From a virus: a stretch of DNA of 64,000 nt. The notes under the pieces were generated by a model. The model did no database searches, was not told the origin of the DNA, and saw only the letters and a list, made by a program, of their open reading frames with translations. Where the stretch lies: positions 1 through 64,000 of IMG/VR virus record IMGVR_UViG_3300009079_000019; one strand, given 5' to 3'. Positions 33,701 to 39,145 of this stretch are shown here, one piece after another (positions within the stretch are counted from its first letter, which is position 1; every line of letters begins with the position of its first letter). The position numbers and the translations under genes were made by a program.

Positions 33701-33881
33701 ATTTCAAATATTGATCTAAATTTTCTGCAATATCAACTACACCACCTTGATATTCTTGAGAAATATAATATTGCTTTAAAAATTCTGCCGTATTTGGACT
33801 TTCATCCAAAATAAAGTTTGGAAGTTGATTTTCAATAACTTGCTGAACCTTAACTCTAGATTCGAACCCAGTCTGTATCAT
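21741..33881 (-). CDS. gp7: Giant baseplate wedge protein at the gp7 position
   Basis: At 4046 aa it is about four times T4 gp7 (1032 aa). The first 270 residues are the conserved cyanophage gp7-type start (MIQTGFESRVKVQQVIENQL; FLKQYYISQEYQGG; EARSFYQAKGTDESFRILFN). Near residues 1225-1290 is a YHYH-type module (GWAYDGNPIYGAYGYSNPED). The body contains many GxGYxxxPxVxI repeats (for example GGNGYTDSPSVIIV, GGGTGYTNPKVFV, NPGLGYSVGRPPEVI) and repeats of type GIGTTxxVGIGS. It lies between gp6 and gp8 as in T4. Likely role: wedge initiator enlarged by surface domains that may contact the host. The function of the repeats is inference. Confidence 0.85.
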   Translation of the reverse strand: MIQTGFESRVKVQQVIENQLPNFILDESPNTAEFLKQYYISQEYQGGVVDIAENLDQYLKLDNLTPEVVVDSTILTIGITTTSNIITVSSTKGFPQTYGLLKIDDEIITYTGITTNTFTGCVRGFSGITNYHSNSNQEELVFSESISTFHSAGSSVQNLSSLFLKEFYKKIKYTFTPGLEEVDFVSNLNVGNFIKEARSFYQAKGTDESFRILFNILYGVTPLVVNLEEFLIKPSSAEFIRREIVIAERISGDPSKLVGQTIQKFNDESTSASISEVELFTRNNIQYFKISLFVGYENFSAVLGNFTITPNTKSLKNVAIGSSVISVDSTIGFAGIGTIISGINTITYTSKSINQFFGCTGITSSILSSADIRSDEIYFGYENGDLDKKVELRLTGVLSKFVQVSDTLNLDEGQKISVKNIGDLIQNPQQNKTYKEIFANSWIYNTGSRYEIENISNFTLKSPIDRSSLKIGDEVEILEKNSNVVVSSSGAYISDIISSQNRVIIYNLNFTAENGVKYDLRRKINTANSTVVPIEFGNNVILSDIQNLYTDDEYAYVASNSLPSGRDGYDGNFTYKITKDIKTSVGIGTADVIDNNYTSIVFQNPVPFITGDRIYYQPSGTPIVGLDTGDYYVQVLDPSNKIRLYSSLSFVGTDNFLTFSNSNFANQTHRFTLYSQKSGIIGAQKLLKKFPLSESIDTGTGELTIPGSVGMLINGVEVNSYKSNDKVYYGPLKSISVLNGGIDYDVINPPSISVSSGIGSTALVRPVVGGSIKKVYIDSQDYDINTIVSIGVTGGNGSGCVLEPILTKRRRDIFFDGRLTTNSGGISSTTNQLSFLTNHNLSNGELVVYNSNGNSSIGIGTTNLTLVNNATYYSKVDNNRTIRLYQSNSDYQSGINTIKFNGISAGGIHKFSTASFKNTISEIKILNGGNGYTNRELIVSSTGISTINYTISFENHGFKSGELVTYQYETSTIGISTLSQYHVLKNNDDSFRLCDAGIGGTDISNYNRKNYIKFSSTGSGYQYFSYPNISVSIQYTPVGFGTTSQQIQSLVATPIVKGNIIDAYLYESGTGYGSTIVNLERRPLITIKTGKEAKLKPIIVNGQINSVNIQYGGVDYYSTPDLVVTDLTGAGSGADLRPVITNQKITDIKIVNPGIGYSSTSTIIKVNPSGSNAILSANIRDLTVNNNLKFGDEILIETENQLQYSVCGYFENLRTSFGDSGSQVSNIIGWAYDGNPIYGAYGYSNPEDTNSTPKILTSGYTLSSSNIIDRPELPLGFFVEDYKYTNSGDLDENNGRFGKTPEFPNGVYAYFATINPTSFTSQFPYFIGNKYRSNTINENYTLNQTFDFNNSNLLRNTLPYKVSDNYAKNDFIVETNEITSQESIVESVSEGFVSSFDIINSGSDYKVNDILNFNDSGTSGGGLIARVSSIEGKDITKIDTSIETYENSIFTYNAGGEVKVTIKPYHNLSNNDFVMVSGFSTNLSKLNNSYKIGVSSYYSNVLKDIPSTSTSGLTTEIYITQLPETVSIGSSIAIGSERLSVLEVYKNLNILKVERGSTGVSHTATTQINFIPDSFIISQKIDYFESNVNDKVFFNPKQSVGIGTTPGITNKITFQFGDSNITRTVPTQGIYIENHPFKNNQQVIFASNGNGVISISTSLSTGTFDLPQNVYVTNKNKNTIGIKTTLNSSEVFFITNGSDNDKYSFESTYPQIVGKVERVKSTVSVSTSHELSSGDVISLSIEPNLSVGIGTSTGIRVKRDLITGNILINPIGFTSTGINTSTNSISINSHNLKTGDKILYSSNLVASGLSTGFYYVYRVNDNTIKLSETYLDSKTIPPTTVSIAGTGGSSQSISLINPQIESIKNNNLIFNLSDNSLAGYKFKLYYDQDYNNEFISTPSSNLFTLSDIGTIGVSTNASLAINYSESLPTKLYYNLEKSGYISTSDTEVNNYSEILFANSVYRSNYIISGVGATTFNVSLSKKPEKLTYIQNECDKLQYTTTSLSAKGPIDRIDIISGGSGYKKLPTFVGSNSANGKDAYITPKSTSIGNAKEVRIVNEGFQYSSDKTLQPVAFISPLITIKDSNTIGIVTVNNGGNGYTDSPSVIIVNSSTGEKIDSGILEAKLSGNSIDSISIIQQPNGLPETTVQLFTTNNTNGISIQQVQSSSSGIFTCFITTPTLGFSTFVPYPFSANDQVFVEGIQKFSTEGTGFNSEDYGYKFFKIQSINTAGVLDSVTINISGLTTNTGIAKTIQDSVGNIIKRTDYPSFTVTQIPSQFIVGEKLISNDTERDLEISSYENSFIKVSGTYELSVGEIIIGKESGNIATIDKIESGIGRFKIDYSVEKNIGWSNDIGKLDQDNQVIPNNDYYQNLSYTVKSPITYQELRTPVNSLVHTSGLKNFADTGITSTTNFGAINSENATSIIYDIIEENRVDTIYDFDLVKDIDVVGTSSKFLKLKNKKLTDYIECRSNVVLKIDDINRQFSDSDGNPSEFLNLLQLNSGVSYNNILVRVSSLDNTEIQLTELVLLNNGSNPFLAEKSTLVNTGVGLTHISGEPIGKFILIEDDVDDNTYLRFIPNNPFDIDYDVKLINSNFNSPLVGIGTTSVGFINLTGSNRTAASGIQTSLVSVESNKFSSLYLNVQIVGSATTQMNFAEVYLNHKEYVNLLSTTINSTVGIGSTVIFVADTTGLIVGVSSVSVVGAAITNRPIVAIGSTFVQIGTASTSSSIIGVGTVVNFSTIIDDTYISEYYFDSEFSSNYYSGNNIGIFTASISPSGILSLNYINNSSNPVNVRSKVVGFGTTSVGTGAYRFISPGQIPGNERSAVYQSTYSSTVSSASTVISLDKSNFNAVKSLVEVSVGSTSALHQIMLIQDETDIYVQQSPFLSVGSTNGIGTFGGEYSGSNFILKFYPDTTITSKVNISAFNQCFYTTLDIQNTAPNLSYGTVEESIDIKLYNAINGSRINKTNFNLNSNGIEIFRKRFNPINPLTPDPSTGIFTIQNHFFSNLEKLIYTPKSTFIGVGASAVGIGSTLNSVGVVTTILPSDVYVIKLSDNTFKLSTRKDYATLGIGVTFTSYGSGNAHQLEMDKKLEKSLITIDNIAQYPLQFTPIAYNLLGNGGQISAGSSIFALSGISTIIPKDILKIDNEYMGIINVGLGTTNVGPITNSGNVNLVEVTRAFVGSSATTHTDTTSVRIYKGSYNIVDSNIFFAESPRGNPQIERDSSNLTFETSDFTGRVFLRNDYTSNQLYDDISSQFTGIGRTFTLTVGGANTVGLGTTGGNGILFINGVFQTPTTINNPQNNFSIIENTVSGISSVVFSGITSSGTGTIITSDFDVNQNQTPRGGIIISLGSSIGLGYAPLVGAAVTAVVGAGGSIVSVGLGTTDNLGSGYNGVVSVGVSVYQSDHIGDTAIITASVGAGGTLSFTVVGGGTGYTNPKVFVSEPSYENLSVIGVSRLGLGATTRTGIGLLLNVEVGASSATGIGSTYFEVSRFSISRQGYSFRRGDVFKPVGLVTAKGLASPLSEFQLTVVDTFSDSFAAWQFGEFDYIDSVKNYQDGVRTRFPLFYNNELLSFESLEDSQINLSNALLIVINGVIQDPGVAYEFDGGTSFVFTTAPRPEDNVAIFFYKGTDGDDVIVNDTINETLKRGDTVQVLKNNSIPGTITQDKRTIFDLSFSDKFETNLYSNQGVDSENNKPLSWIKQKVDRKINGEDVYKTRDSIESLIYPTAKIIKDFSTTSDEIFVDNAEFFNYDLTAPEKFDALIFSGVADPVSAGITAIVSIAGTIQSLSISNPGSGYTGASVTVKIAAPSTVGILTSLPMGGIGIGSTATATIAVSAAGSLTTPITIINPGLGYSVGRPPEVIVPLPDPIYENITNISLVNGFSGTIIGIGTTTGSGGNPLALKFTLEGPVGFPQLQTGYPIYIFDTRVGKGVTSINSSNSAVVGIGTTFVDNIYYIHQISSTSTTGIITCNILSTTSVVGLASTGSISNPIGKFSWGRMSGFNRSSSAISIGVTGNTVDVGLSTFATIQRRGVGIRQTGALPKLL

Positions 33882-33882
33882 A

Positions 33883-35757
33883 TTATGCTCTTATTAAATT
33901 CCCGTTTGAATAACTTGATGTATAATAGTCTCTGGCAAATAATGTACCTGATATTTCATCACCGGAGGCAACTACATCTCTTACCATATTTATTGTGCTT
34001 TTTGAAATACTAAAATTTAAATATAAATCTTTTAGTCCAAGAACATCATTAGATTCTGGGAATGCCTGTATTTCGATAATATCATTTTCTTTAGATGTTG
34101 AAATAATGTTTATGGTTCCCAATTTAATTTCACCTTTCACATAATCAACTGTTCCGGAAGATTTTGCAACTATTCTTGTAGTTCCATCGCTTAAAGGTTT
34201 TACTATTGATAGTATTCCAGTTTTTCCATCGCTATTAGGTACATCTGTTAGATATACGGTATCCGAATCTGCAGAAATTTTAAATCCAGTGCTTTTAATA
34301 TTAAAACCGCCACTATTGATATGAAATTTATTTCCAAAGCATAGTTCATATTGTGCAAACTGGTTTATCTGCGCTTTCAAATCTCTTCTAATTCTAACCT
34401 TAGTGATATTAGAAGTTATAGCAATATCAGTATTGTCAATTATTTGAAGAACCTTACTATATTTAAATCTTCCACCAAATGAATTGAGATCCACAGAATC
34501 GGAATATTCTGTCAATGAATTTATAATTTTTGTTTTCAATGATTCTACTGCCGATACTTGAGCATAGTTGTAATAAATTGATGAATCAATTTCTACATAT
34601 AATATCTTAAGATCAATTATTTTTTGATTAATTCCAGAAATACTATATTGCTTTAATTTATTTTTAATTTGTTCTTTATTAAAATCGGAAACAAAAGTTC
34701 CATTTTTTGGTTTAATACTTATTGATACTGTACCAAATTCTGGTGGATCTAATTCCTCACCTCCAATAACAGCAACTGATTCGGTATCTGGATATATTTT
34801 TTTTATAATTGCCTCATAATCTCTTGATGTTACTGCTCTATATTGGGAGGAATAAATTCTTGGGGCAAAATATTTGACAGAATCTATGGATTCTATTTCA
34901 GAACCATTTTGAGATGACTGATTCGTTATAACAGAGACCGAACCTGTTTCACTATTTGGACTAGTGCTCCCGGCAAAAGAAAATGAAGAAGCACCATTAC
35001 CATCTTCACCATCGGTAACAATATAATTTACTGTAATTACTGAATTGTTTTCTAATTTTTTTCCAATCAGTCCATCACCGAAAAGTAATTCATATTTTTC
35101 ATCTTGAACTTCTTGTAGGAGATATATTCTTGAGGATGAATCTACATTAAGAATATTATCAACAGAAGAATATTCTACTCCAAGACCACTATCATTAATT
35201 CCCTTCACATAGACTGAGATGGTGGAAGTATCAATAAATGAGTTGTTTAAAATAAATCTTTGATCCAGAGATCCATCTACTGTAAATTGTTTAGTTAAAA
35301 ATGTTCCTTGATAGATATTAATATTATTAAAAGATGCTGCTCCGTCTACAACATTTGATGATATGTTGTCTGGGATTGAAAATGTGTATGAAGTATTATC
35401 TACAGAACCTATACAGACTAGACCTTTCTGTAAGGTAAGTGTGGGAGTTGCGGTTGTGGGGATATTAAATGATATTTGTGCCTTTGCTGCCGTCCTGGAG
35501 CGAGGTACGTAACCGATATTTCTTGCTAGTGAAACAACATTTTCACGAACAGTTGCAGAATCCAGAAAGGATTCGTTCACAACCATATTCGAGTTGAATG
35601 AGGTAATATAGGTATTATATGCTAGCGTGTCTATTAGTACAGAAAAATTAGATCCCTCAAAGTCAAAATCCGTGAATGTGGAGTTGGCACGGAGATAATC
35701 TTTAATGGATGTCTTTATCTGATCGAAATCTAGATTTGTAAATTTAGTAAAAGGCAT
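33883..35757 (-). CDS. gp6: Baseplate wedge protein gp6
   Basis: A 624-aa protein that closes the inner ring of the baseplate. The start MPFTKFTNLDFDQIKTSIKD and the following FSVLIDTLAYNTYITSFNSN are typical of gp6/gpJ-like baseplate proteins. Length equals T4 gp6 (660 aa) within normal range. It is placed between gp25 and gp7, one base from each, in the T4 order. Confidence 0.93.
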   Translation of the reverse strand: MPFTKFTNLDFDQIKTSIKDYLRANSTFTDFDFEGSNFSVLIDTLAYNTYITSFNSNMVVNESFLDSATVRENVVSLARNIGYVPRSRTAAKAQISFNIPTTATPTLTLQKGLVCIGSVDNTSYTFSIPDNISSNVVDGAASFNNINIYQGTFLTKQFTVDGSLDQRFILNNSFIDTSTISVYVKGINDSGLGVEYSSVDNILNVDSSSRIYLLQEVQDEKYELLFGDGLIGKKLENNSVITVNYIVTDGEDGNGASSFSFAGSTSPNSETGSVSVITNQSSQNGSEIESIDSVKYFAPRIYSSQYRAVTSRDYEAIIKKIYPDTESVAVIGGEELDPPEFGTVSISIKPKNGTFVSDFNKEQIKNKLKQYSISGINQKIIDLKILYVEIDSSIYYNYAQVSAVESLKTKIINSLTEYSDSVDLNSFGGRFKYSKVLQIIDNTDIAITSNITKVRIRRDLKAQINQFAQYELCFGNKFHINSGGFNIKSTGFKISADSDTVYLTDVPNSDGKTGILSIVKPLSDGTTRIVAKSSGTVDYVKGEIKLGTINIISTSKENDIIEIQAFPESNDVLGLKDLYLNFSISKSTINMVRDVVASGDEISGTLFARDYYTSSYSNGNLIRA

Positions 35758-35758
35758 T

Positions 35759-36160
35759 TTATCTTGTTGCCTCTAGTATGAATGAATATTCTTGAGTTGG
35801 AAATTCTTGCCCTATAATATCAAAAATAATTGTTACATTAAAGGTATTATCATCTGGAATAGGATCTACCTGAACTTCTACATTATTAACTCTTGGTTCA
35901 AAGTTATTAATGGATATTTCAATTTGACTTTGTATTACTGATGCAGTACCAAAATCAACAAATTCAAATAAACTTTTTGTAATATCAGATCCTAAGAGTG
36001 AATTGAAGAATCTTTCCGTTGGAATAGTTTCTACAATATTTCTTACTGATCTACGAATTGCATTTTCATTCTTTAGTATCGGCAGATCCTTTGTCACTGG
36101 ATGTGGTTCAAAGGATAAACTGATATCTTTGAATGATCTGGATATCCTTTGAATTGCCAT
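35759..36160 (-). CDS. gp25: Baseplate wedge protein gp25
   Basis: A 133-aa protein of the gp25/lysozyme-like wedge family (W0640 type). The conserved core is visible: NENAIRRSVRNIVETIPTER followed by FFNSLLGSDI, with the EPR motif in INNFEPRVNNVEV. It links the sheath to the wedge and starts sheath polymerisation. It leads the baseplate operon behind a late promoter. Confidence 0.95.
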   Translation of the reverse strand: MAIQRISRSFKDISLSFEPHPVTKDLPILKNENAIRRSVRNIVETIPTERFFNSLLGSDITKSLFEFVDFGTASVIQSQIEISINNFEPRVNNVEVQVDPIPDDNTFNVTIIFDIIGQEFPTQEYSFILEATR

Positions 36161-36179
36161 CGAACGAAAGTTTTTTATT

Positions 36180-36187
36180 TATTTATA
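36180..36187 (-). promoter_or_regulatory. T4-type late promoter for gp25 operon
   Basis: Perfect TATAAATA on the minus strand, 20 bases before gp25 and just past the stop of the 58-aa gene. It probably drives gp25-gp6-gp7. Confidence 0.75.
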
Positions 36188-36188
36188 C

Positions 36189-36365
36189 CTACTTCCAGGA
36201 AGAACCATAGTTTGGTTCTGTTCCATAAGACCAATCATCATAGTCTTCATCATTACGAATTTTTTCGTGCAGTTCAACTTGTTTTTTTAGGTTATGCTTC
36301 GGTGCAACATCATAGACCACTTCTTGAATGAGTCTTTTTTGATTTTCTTCTGATTCGAATAGCAT
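36189..36365 (-). CDS. Small acidic protein, 58 aa
   Basis: A 58-aa protein (begins MLFESEENQKRLIQEVVYDV, ends NYGSSWK) with a strong AGGAG ribosome binding site seven bases before the ATG. A similar protein accompanies gp25 in cyanophages. Function unknown. Confidence 0.7.
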   Translation of the reverse strand: MLFESEENQKRLIQEVVYDVAPKHNLKKQVELHEKIRNDEDYDDWSYGTEPNYGSSWK

Positions 36366-36375
36366 TTTGAAACTC

Positions 36376-36394
36376 CTGTTTTAATTTAAAACAG
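36376..36394 (-). terminator. AT-rich palindrome upstream of the 58-aa gene
   Basis: The sequence CTGTTTTAA-T-TTAAAACAG is a perfect 19-base palindrome in the gap between speD and the 58-aa gene. No U-tract follows, so it is a weak terminator candidate or a protein-binding site. Confidence 0.3.
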
Positions 36395-36431
36395 AACTTT
36401 TATAAAGGAGGTTTCTATCTCCTATTACTAT

Positions 36432-36758
36432 TTAACGATTTACTTCTCGAAGATTGTAATTATCAGAATTTAGATATTTTAATAATTCAATTGCAACTAG
36501 TCTAGGATTTCCTTCACCACAAGTATAGACATCAATTGCTATACAACCATTTTCAGGCCAGGTGTGGCAAGAAACATGACTTTCTGAGAGTGCAATAACA
36601 ATAGTACATCCTTGAGGAAAAAAACAATGAGAAAAAATATTCAAAATAGTCATATTTGCACGATTAATACCCTTCTCCATTGTTTCTTGGAGAGATATTA
36701 CGTCATTTAAGAGGTTAAATTTAACATCATACACCTCCAAAAGGAGATGAGTTCCCAT
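36432..36758 (-). CDS. speD: S-adenosylmethionine decarboxylase proenzyme
   Basis: Makes decarboxylated S-adenosylmethionine for spermidine synthesis; the enzyme cleaves itself to form a pyruvoyl group. The processing site is in ALSESHVSCHTWPENGCIAI: cleavage is expected between Glu and Ser of SES, with the catalytic His in CHTWPE and the Cys in DVYTCGE, all present and spaced as in the short bacterial SpeD. Length (108 aa from this ATG) is typical for the class. A TTG start 15 bases upstream would add five residues; neither start has a clear ribosome binding site. It is a host-derived auxiliary metabolic gene known in cyanophages. Confidence 0.92.
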   Translation of the reverse strand: MGTHLLLEVYDVKFNLLNDVISLQETMEKGINRANMTILNIFSHCFFPQGCTIVIALSESHVSCHTWPENGCIAIDVYTCGEGNPRLVAIELLKYLNSDNYNLREVNR

Positions 36759-36805
36759 CGAATGCTGTTTCAACTAAATTTTATGTAAAAAAAATATTTA
36801 GTCTA

Positions 36806-37297
36806 TTATCTCCAATGATTATTTGGTCTTTCCCACCAAAAATGAAGGTCTACTTTACTATCATCATAGTATAACGAGACAAAATCACTTTTAAATTTAC
36901 TATGAATATTCTCACATAATGCTACTGTATAGTATTTTTTGTCAATTATATCCGTAATCCATTTATAATTACCTCCTCTTATAACTCCTGCCTCAATTAA
37001 AACAAATTTTTTCCACTGTTTTGACCACTTTAAATAGTTTTCAATAAAATCTTTACGATATTCGTTTACATTTTCATCCGGAAATGGAACATTAACTGAT
37101 TCTATATGAAATATTTCTCCATCCATACTTAAAGAATGTGAAAGATGTTGTGTCACAATTGCGGAATAATCGGGAGAAACCATTAAAAAACAAGTATCGG
37201 AAGGATGAATATCAATCTCCGATACTTGAATGAGATAAGTTATTTGTTGAATTAGTGCCTTTTCTTTATCTTCAGAAATGAAAAGCAATGGATTCAT
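36806..37297 (-). CDS. Conserved protein of unknown function, 163 aa
   Basis: A 163-aa protein. The stretch KKFVLIEAGVIRGGNYKWI followed by YYTVALCENIHSKFKSDFVS has the strand-loop-helix look of a phosphoribosyltransferase-type PRPP loop, but the usual acidic pair is absent, so activity is doubtful. It is the last gene of a run with the glycosyltransferase; its start overlaps the stop of the 50-aa gene (ATGA). Confidence 0.6.
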   Translation of the reverse strand: MNPLLFISEDKEKALIQQITYLIQVSEIDIHPSDTCFLMVSPDYSAIVTQHLSHSLSMDGEIFHIESVNVPFPDENVNEYRKDFIENYLKWSKQWKKFVLIEAGVIRGGNYKWITDIIDKKYYTVALCENIHSKFKSDFVSLYYDDSKVDLHFWWERPNNHWR

Positions 37298-37446
37298 TTT
37301 TTACCTTGTCCCCTGTATTTCTTACGAGCTTTATTACGAGAAGATGCCGCATACTTAGTATGAGCACCACAACCTTGCTTAGTTTTCTTGGGGAGAGATT
37401 CAATTACTTGCTTCCCACCACCACCTGATGATTTTTTAATTGCCAT
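37294..37446 (-). CDS. Small basic protein, 50 aa
   Basis: A 50-aa strongly basic protein (MAIKKSSGGGGKQVIESLPK at the start; RNKARKKYRGQGKK at the end) with one Cys. It has a clear AGGAG ribosome binding site seven bases before ATG and overlaps both neighbours by a few bases. A similar protein is widespread in cyanophages. Nucleic-acid binding is plausible from charge; function unknown. Confidence 0.7.
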   Translation of the reverse strand: MAIKKSSGGGGKQVIESLPKKTKQGCGAHTKYAASSRNKARKKYRGQGKK

Positions 37447-37610
37447 TAATTTTCTCCTATAATTTCAGTTTCAATTTCATTTGGATTTGGAGAACCCGTC
37501 TGATAAAATTGTACGGACAGATCCTCCATAGTATTGAAGTATTCTTCTTCTGTAAGATTAGAATAAATTTTACGACCCTTACAGATTATATTGTAAGATT
37601 CGTTAGTCAT
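37446..37610 (-). CDS. Small protein, 54 aa
   Basis: A 54-aa protein (MTNESYNIICKGRKIYSNLT at the start), overlapping the glycosyltransferase stop by ATGA and the next gene by one base. Its tight coupling suggests co-translation. No family recognised. Confidence 0.65.
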   Translation of the reverse strand: MTNESYNIICKGRKIYSNLTEEEYFNTMEDLSVQFYQTGSPNPNEIETEIIGEN

Positions 37611-38368
37611 CAAATTACTCTTGTCTTTTCGTGACCGACTCTAATACGAGGGTCGCACCAAATCTCAAATCCTGCTTCTTTTGCATCCAAACAGAATGAT
37701 ACATCTTCTCCACACATATCCTGAACTTCTCCAGATTCAAAGACTTGCATCTTTGGTGCAAACCATGGATATGTCATCTCCGAGTGCTCGAAGACTCCTT
37801 TCTTAATCAGTAACCAACCAAATCCTGCATAATCAACTGTGAATGGTTTGCGACGCTTGGAGATGCTATCGACGGTCTCATGATTCATGACTCCACCATT
37901 ATTGCGGAAATCATCTTCTTCCATCCAGTGTGCCACTGAGGTTGTATGCCCGTCTTCGGTTGCATACCATCCAGATGCAATATCTTTGTCCATAAGAACT
38001 AATTGCCAAAACTTTTCACTATTGAAGACAATATCAGAGTCAATCCAAAGTTGCCAATCATAATTGAGTTTTCCATCCCAGGGAAGTTGATTTGGACCTC
38101 TGAGTACATTCGCACCCAAACATTTGCATCGTGCAAAGTTTACCATGGATGAATAGTCTTGTGAGATTTGAATGCTTGCACCGTTCTGTACAAGATCAAA
38201 GCACAATTGAACAAAACTTTTCAGATATGTATAGGAGACTCCTCTTCCGGGAAGACAAAAGACAATTGATTTGCCTCGTACCATTTCCCTTGCTAGATCG
38301 TAATCCCATTCTAATTCTTTATTTGCTGCTACGGGGGCAGATGCTTTAACGGTAAATCCTTTAGCCAT
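37610..38368 (-). CDS. GT-A type glycosyltransferase
   Basis: A 252-aa cyanophage glycosyltransferase-like protein. The N-terminal Rossmann part starts at SIVFCLPGRGVSYTYLKSF; a DxD metal/nucleotide-sugar motif is present in LWIDSDIVF (D110, D112); a conserved C-terminal region holds GEDVSFCLDAKEAGFEIWCD and VGHEKT. It could modify phage DNA bases, virion proteins or host sugars; the acceptor cannot be told. It is the first gene of a four-gene overlapping run. Confidence 0.8.
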   Translation of the reverse strand: MAKGFTVKASAPVAANKELEWDYDLAREMVRGKSIVFCLPGRGVSYTYLKSFVQLCFDLVQNGASIQISQDYSSMVNFARCKCLGANVLRGPNQLPWDGKLNYDWQLWIDSDIVFNSEKFWQLVLMDKDIASGWYATEDGHTTSVAHWMEEDDFRNNGGVMNHETVDSISKRRKPFTVDYAGFGWLLIKKGVFEHSEMTYPWFAPKMQVFESGEVQDMCGEDVSFCLDAKEAGFEIWCDPRIRVGHEKTRVI

Positions 38369-38419
38369 AATAGTAAGTAGTTACTTCAGTATCATACAAC
38401 ATTATATATCAGTTGTCAA

Positions 38420-38590
38420 TCAATCGTTTTCGGAAAGAATCACATCTTTACCATCCAATAAAAACTTGACTTCGGTATCTTCATACCAAGAAAGTTCGTT
38501 CATAATTTGTTCGGGGATTATTAAAAAATATTGCCCGGTAATTGGATCAACTTGTATGGACTCGAAAATTTCCTCGGAATTTTTTTTCAT
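38420..38590 (-). CDS. AbrB/MazE-like small protein, 56 aa
   Basis: A 56-aa protein (IQVDPITGQYFLIIPEQIMN; WYEDTEVKFLLDGKDVILSE) with the strand pattern of a swapped-hairpin AbrB/MazE DNA-binding domain. Cyanophages carry close relatives. No toxin partner is adjacent. A late-like TATAAACA box stands about 12 bases before the ATG. Confidence 0.65.
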   Translation of the reverse strand: MKKNSEEIFESIQVDPITGQYFLIIPEQIMNELSWYEDTEVKFLLDGKDVILSEND

Positions 38591-38757
38591 TTTCGTGTTT
38601 ATAAAACTTTATTTTATTTTTTATATAGCGAAAAATTTTTTTATGTTTGGTGTTTATACATCTCTCGCTTCCGTAACACTTTGTAGGTTAGGGTAGTTAG
38701 GCGTTTTTATATACGGGGCGGCGGGGGGTCGGCACCGCGCCATGGGCACTGTCCCCA

Positions 38758-38792
38758 CACGAACGACCAGACTGCCCCGGCACGAACGACCA
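38758..38792. repeat. Direct repeat CACGAACGACCA, two copies
   Basis: Two exact 12-base copies (38758-38769 and 38781-38792) in the 208-base gap where AT-rich DNA turns GC-rich. A shorter relative (GGAACGACCAGA) occurs near 39131. The gap holds no gene I can support. The copies may be a recombination footprint. Confidence 0.45.
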
Positions 38793-38793
38793 A

Positions 38794-38809
38794 CCCGCTC
38801 AGAAGCGGG
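38794..38809 (-). terminator. Stem-loop containing the stop codon
   Basis: Perfect 6-bp GC stem CCCGCT-CAGA-AGCGGG, with the stop of the 88-aa gene beginning inside it and TTGG following on the minus strand. It is the first example here of a stop codon placed in a hairpin. Confidence 0.5.
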
Positions 38810-39065
38810 CAGCGAGCGGGGAGTGACCCACCCCATTCAGGCGGCGGTCACGGGCAGCGGCAATTCGGTCTGCCTTTGCCTGAGCGGCGAAGCGTTGGGC
38901 GTTGGTGGTCTTGTCTCCGACCCACTGCCGACCCAGACCGGTTACGGGGGTCAGGGTCATGCCACGCCCCGAACCGTTGGCAGAGTTGACTGCCATAGAG
39001 GCACGAACGCCATCGGCGCCGGAACCCAGATGACCGATGGCGGTGTGTTGGTTGTGAAGTGCCAT
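38799..39065 (-). CDS. GC-rich island protein, 88 aa
   Basis: An 88-aa Gly/Ala/Arg-rich protein (MALHNQHTAIGHLGSGADGV start). Supported by a promoter (TGCTACAAT) 28 bases upstream and by its place in a regular series of promoter-gene units. No family recognised. A run of ten C lies directly before the start on the coding strand. Confidence 0.6.
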   Translation of the reverse strand: MALHNQHTAIGHLGSGADGVRASMAVNSANGSGRGMTLTPVTGLGRQWVGDKTTNAQRFAAQAKADRIAAARDRRLNGVGHSPLAARF

Positions 39066-39068
39066 GAT

Positions 39069-39078
39069 GGGGGGGGGG
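39069..39078. repeat. Ten-base G:C homopolymer in a leader
   Basis: Ten consecutive G on the plus strand (C on the mRNA), four bases upstream of the 88-aa gene start, where the ribosome binding site would be. Confidence 0.7.
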
Positions 39079-39092
39079 TGTGAACTGAGTGA

Positions 39093-39098
39093 ATTGTA
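39093..39098 (-). promoter_or_regulatory. Early-type promoter -10 box (TACAAT)
   Basis: TGCTACAAT on the minus strand, leader TCACTCAGTTCACACC, ahead of the 88-aa gene. Confidence 0.55.
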
Positions 39099-39145
39099 GC
39101 ACGAATGGGGTCAGAACCCCAACCAGACCAGGAACGACCAGAGGG

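Noticed and set aside
33858-33869. tRNA T-arm-like sequence GGGTTCGAATCT on the minus strand
   Set aside because: It is the start of the gp7 coding sequence (TGFESR); no acceptor, D or anticodon arms are found nearby.
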